Source: Actinomycetes bacterium
Lineage (GTDB): Bacteria > Actinomycetota > Actinomycetes > Mycobacteriales > Mycobacteriaceae
DNA length: 64,000 nucleotides
Reading direction: 5' to 3'
Assembly: GCA_022601135.1 (NCBI GenBank)
Contig: JAHZJB010000126.1
Span: 1 to 64,000 of the forward strand
Positions 61,941-64,000 of this stretch are shown in pieces. Below the pieces are notes generated by a model. It ran no database searches. It was given only the letters and a program-made list of their open reading frames with translations, and was not told the origin of the DNA. A program made the translations under genes and the position numbers. Each line of letters starts with the position of its first letter. Within the stretch, counting starts at the first letter, position 1.

Positions 61941-64000
61941 TCAGCCCGCCCATACGTCCTCGACGTAGCGATCGGACTCCACCAAGGTGGCGAGCCACTC
62001 GCGGGCCCGTGCCTCGTCGGCACCGGTGCGGGCGCGGTAGATGTCCAGGAATGCCCGCCGCACGGCCGGGGCCATCTTGGCACCGTCGCCGCACACGAAC
62101 ACGTGTGTGTCCTTGGCGGGATCGCCCAGAAGGGCCCAGACCTCCTCCGCGTCGGCGGCGATACGGTCCTGCACGTAGCGGACGTCGTCCTGCGGCGCAC
62201 GCGAAAAGGCCGGTCGCATTCGTACGATCCCGAGACTTTCGGCTTCGTTGAACTGCTCGCGGAAGATGTAGTCGACGTCAGGATCGCGCACTCCGAAGAA
62301 GCACAATGCGGGCGCATACGGGGCGCCGTCCCGGTGGGCGGCCAGGCGGTCGCCCATGAAGCCGCGGAACGGGGCGACACCGGTACCCGCGCTGACCAGG
62401 ATCACGTTTTTCTCGGGGTCGGCGCCTGCCCGGAAAGCCTGGCGGGCCGGGTCCACCCGGGCACGAATCTGCGCTCCGGTTCCGAGGGCGGCGAGATGGT
62501 TGGAGGCCACGCCCTTGAAGTGCCCGTAGCCGGACCGGGCCGGCGCGTGGAGCACACTGACCACGAGGGCGACGACGTTCGGTGACAGCTTCGACGACGA
62601 GGCGATCGAGTAATGGCGCGGCGTCATCGGCTCAAGCAGCTCGAGAAATTCCGCACCTTTGATGTCGCAGGCAGGAAACTCGACAAGACATTCGATCGCG
62701 CTGAGGGCACAAGGCTCGGCTGACTCGGCAAGCTGCTCAAGGCGCTGGCGTTCCGGCTGGCACGGGTTGGCGGCGGCGAGCTTGCGCAGTTGGCTGTGGG
62801 TCACGGGTTTCCGAAGTTCCACGAAGTGGGTGAACAGTTGGCGCGCGCTCACCTCGCGGTCGATGGCGATCATCCGTCGAGACGTCCGCCGAGGATTGAT
62901 TGACACTCGCAGGTCGGGATCCACTTCGAGTGCTTCCATCACCGCCTCGACGAGGTCCGGCGGGTTGTCCGCGAGGACCGTCAGGTGGTCACCCGTGTGG
63001 TATTCAACGCCGTCTGAGAGGGCAACCCGGACAAAGCGTTTAGCCTGTCCCAAGGCGTTGTCGTCGCTGACCAACTCAACGTTCTCCAGCACGGTCATCG
63101 GGGTCACCTCGAACCGGGCATCGATGGCCGCGGTCACCGGACCGGAGATGGTGTGCAGGTCATAGAGCGGCTCGCCGGTGTCGGTCACCGGGAGGGCATC
63201 CGGGTCGCCGAAGCGCGCCGAGAGTTGCGCCCCCAGCGCGCCCGAGAACTCTTCGACCGCGCCCGTGAGGTCGCCCGAGGTGTCTGCCGCGCCCATCGGC
63301 ACCAAACGCTGACCGCCTAGCTGCGCCAATCGCTCATCGATACGCTTCGGTACGGCCTGGTAGGTCTCGGCCCAGTTGTGGTCCCCGACCCCGAGCACGG
63401 CGAAGTTCGGCGAGCCGCTCAACGCGGCGCCCTCGCTATTCAGCCAGCTGAAGAACGCGCGCGCGTCATCGGTTGCCTGTCCGTTGTAGGACGAGGCGAT
63501 AATCAACGTCGCATCTGCCTCGGGCAGGTTGCCGACGGCGTCATCCAACGGTCCGACCGTCGCGGTGAACCCGATGTCGGTGGCCTCTTGAGCGAGTTGG
63601 CTAGCCAGCGCCCGGCAGGTGCCGAGGTTCGACCCGTGCAGGATCGACAGGGTAGTCCCGGCCGTGATGGGTGAGACCGCGTGCGACTGGTGACCGGTGG
63701 CGGACGCCCCTGCCGCGGTCTCCGCCGGCTTCGCACGATGGCGGTCGGCGGGGGTGCGTCGGATCAGATCGAGGTGGAAACCGACCGGGCGGCGGCTGGT
63801 TTGACTATCCCATTGCAGTACATAGTGTTGGGAATCGATCAGGCGGTATCGATGCACCAGGCGGGCGATCGCCATGGTGGCCTCGTGCACCGCGAACTGA
63901 CGGCCGATACAGGACCGGGCCCCGGTGCCGAACGGCTTGAACAAGGCCGCCGGGCGCTCCGCGGCGAGCGCGGGTTCGAATCGGTCCGGGTCGAAGAGTT
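61941..64000 (-). CDS. Self-sufficient cytochrome P450-reductase fusion (CYP102-like), 5' end cut
   Basis: The window holds the last 686 codons; the P450 N-terminus is outside. Visible order: the end of the P450 with FDPDRF and the heme loop FGTGARSCIGRQF (Cys ligand at 63909-63911); a flavodoxin FMN domain (ILHGSNLGTCRALASQLA, SSYNGQATDDA); and an FAD/NADPH reductase domain (FPACDIKGAEFLELLEPMTP, RHYSIASS, SAGTGVAPFRGFM, and the terminal YVEDVWAG). This is the P450-BM3 layout, normally about 1050 residues, for fatty-acid hydroxylation. Followed by a small membrane-protein gene. Confidence 0.93.
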   Translation of the reverse strand, partial: LFDPDRFEPALAAERPAALFKPFGTGARSCIGRQFAVHEATMAIARLVHRYRLIDSQHYVLQWDSQTSRRPVGFHLDLIRRTPADRHRAKPAETAAGASATGHQSHAVSPITAGTTLSILHGSNLGTCRALASQLAQEATDIGFTATVGPLDDAVGNLPEADATLIIASSYNGQATDDARAFFSWLNSEGAALSGSPNFAVLGVGDHNWAETYQAVPKRIDERLAQLGGQRLVPMGAADTSGDLTGAVEEFSGALGAQLSARFGDPDALPVTDTGEPLYDLHTISGPVTAAIDARFEVTPMTVLENVELVSDDNALGQAKRFVRVALSDGVEYHTGDHLTVLADNPPDLVEAVMEALEVDPDLRVSINPRRTSRRMIAIDREVSARQLFTHFVELRKPVTHSQLRKLAAANPCQPERQRLEQLAESAEPCALSAIECLVEFPACDIKGAEFLELLEPMTPRHYSIASSSKLSPNVVALVVSVLHAPARSGYGHFKGVASNHLAALGTGAQIRARVDPARQAFRAGADPEKNVILVSAGTGVAPFRGFMGDRLAAHRDGAPYAPALCFFGVRDPDVDYIFREQFNEAESLGIVRMRPAFSRAPQDDVRYVQDRIAADAEEVWALLGDPAKDTHVFVCGDGAKMAPAVRRAFLDIYRARTGADEARAREWLATLVESDRYVEDVWAG

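Overview
The window is high-GC actinobacterial DNA, most likely from a rapidly growing Mycobacterium/Mycolicibacterium. Supporting signs are pknG-glnH-glnX, fgd1 (coenzyme F420), mpt63, lpqL, virR, an MspA-family porin-like gene, a Cdc48-like AAA ATPase of the actinobacterial Cpa type, and an HrcA/CIRCE-controlled stand-alone groEL2. From memory, the gene order follows the M. tuberculosis stretch Rv0440 to Rv0389 in inverted orientation, with several additions. No tRNA, rRNA, CRISPR array, insertion sequence or prophage was recognised.

Layout. 1-6162: groEL2 (cut by the window start) behind two CIRCE operators, then a superfamily II helicase, a HAD phosphatase and a pair of bacterial PH-domain membrane proteins. 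6204-12135: a tightly overlapping chain SDR-moeA-psd-pssA-cpa joining molybdenum cofactor synthesis, phosphatidylethanolamine synthesis and an unfoldase-like ATPase. 12132-20582: cation homeostasis, with a CPA1 antiporter, a divergent TrkA-type RCK protein and a six-gene Mrp antiporter operon whose first gene is an MrpA-MrpB fusion. 20579-25381: a minus-strand cluster of DUF3263 protein, virR, sodC, glutamate-cysteine ligase-like enzyme, Lon-N-domain protein and a DASS transporter.

25506-34706: def, a GNAT acetyltransferase, xthA, mpt63, then a TPP riboswitch driving thiC-thiD-hydrolase, a Baeyer-Villiger-type monooxygenase with a small membrane partner, and an APC permease. 34696-41816: a minus-strand thiO-thiS-thiG chain continuing into a hydrolase, the lipoprotein aminopeptidase lpqL and a secreted metallophosphoesterase, with thiE divergent. 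Together with thiC/thiD this gives most of thiamine biosynthesis. 41800-47020: mutT3 and the amino-acid-sensing operon glnX-glnH-pknG. 47326-52847: a STAS anti-sigma antagonist, then fgd1-pta-ackA and a metallo-beta-lactamase-fold protein.

52829-64000: small membrane and secreted proteins, an MspA-family protein, an SDR, a purT-rhodanese-metZ chain, an MMPL transporter, and at the right edge the C-terminal part of a self-sufficient P450-reductase fusion.

Most genes are ordinary chromosomal genes. The best second-look items are: a short repeat that duplicates the ATGA junction at mrpD/mrpE and glnX/glnH; a leader ORF whose stop overlaps the glnX start; the degenerate first AAA module of Cpa inside a phospholipid operon; a set of TANNNT boxes 6-9 nt before start codons (candidate leaderless mRNAs); two palindromes at gene starts; and the P450-reductase fusion. 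I did not find a clearly new multi-gene system.
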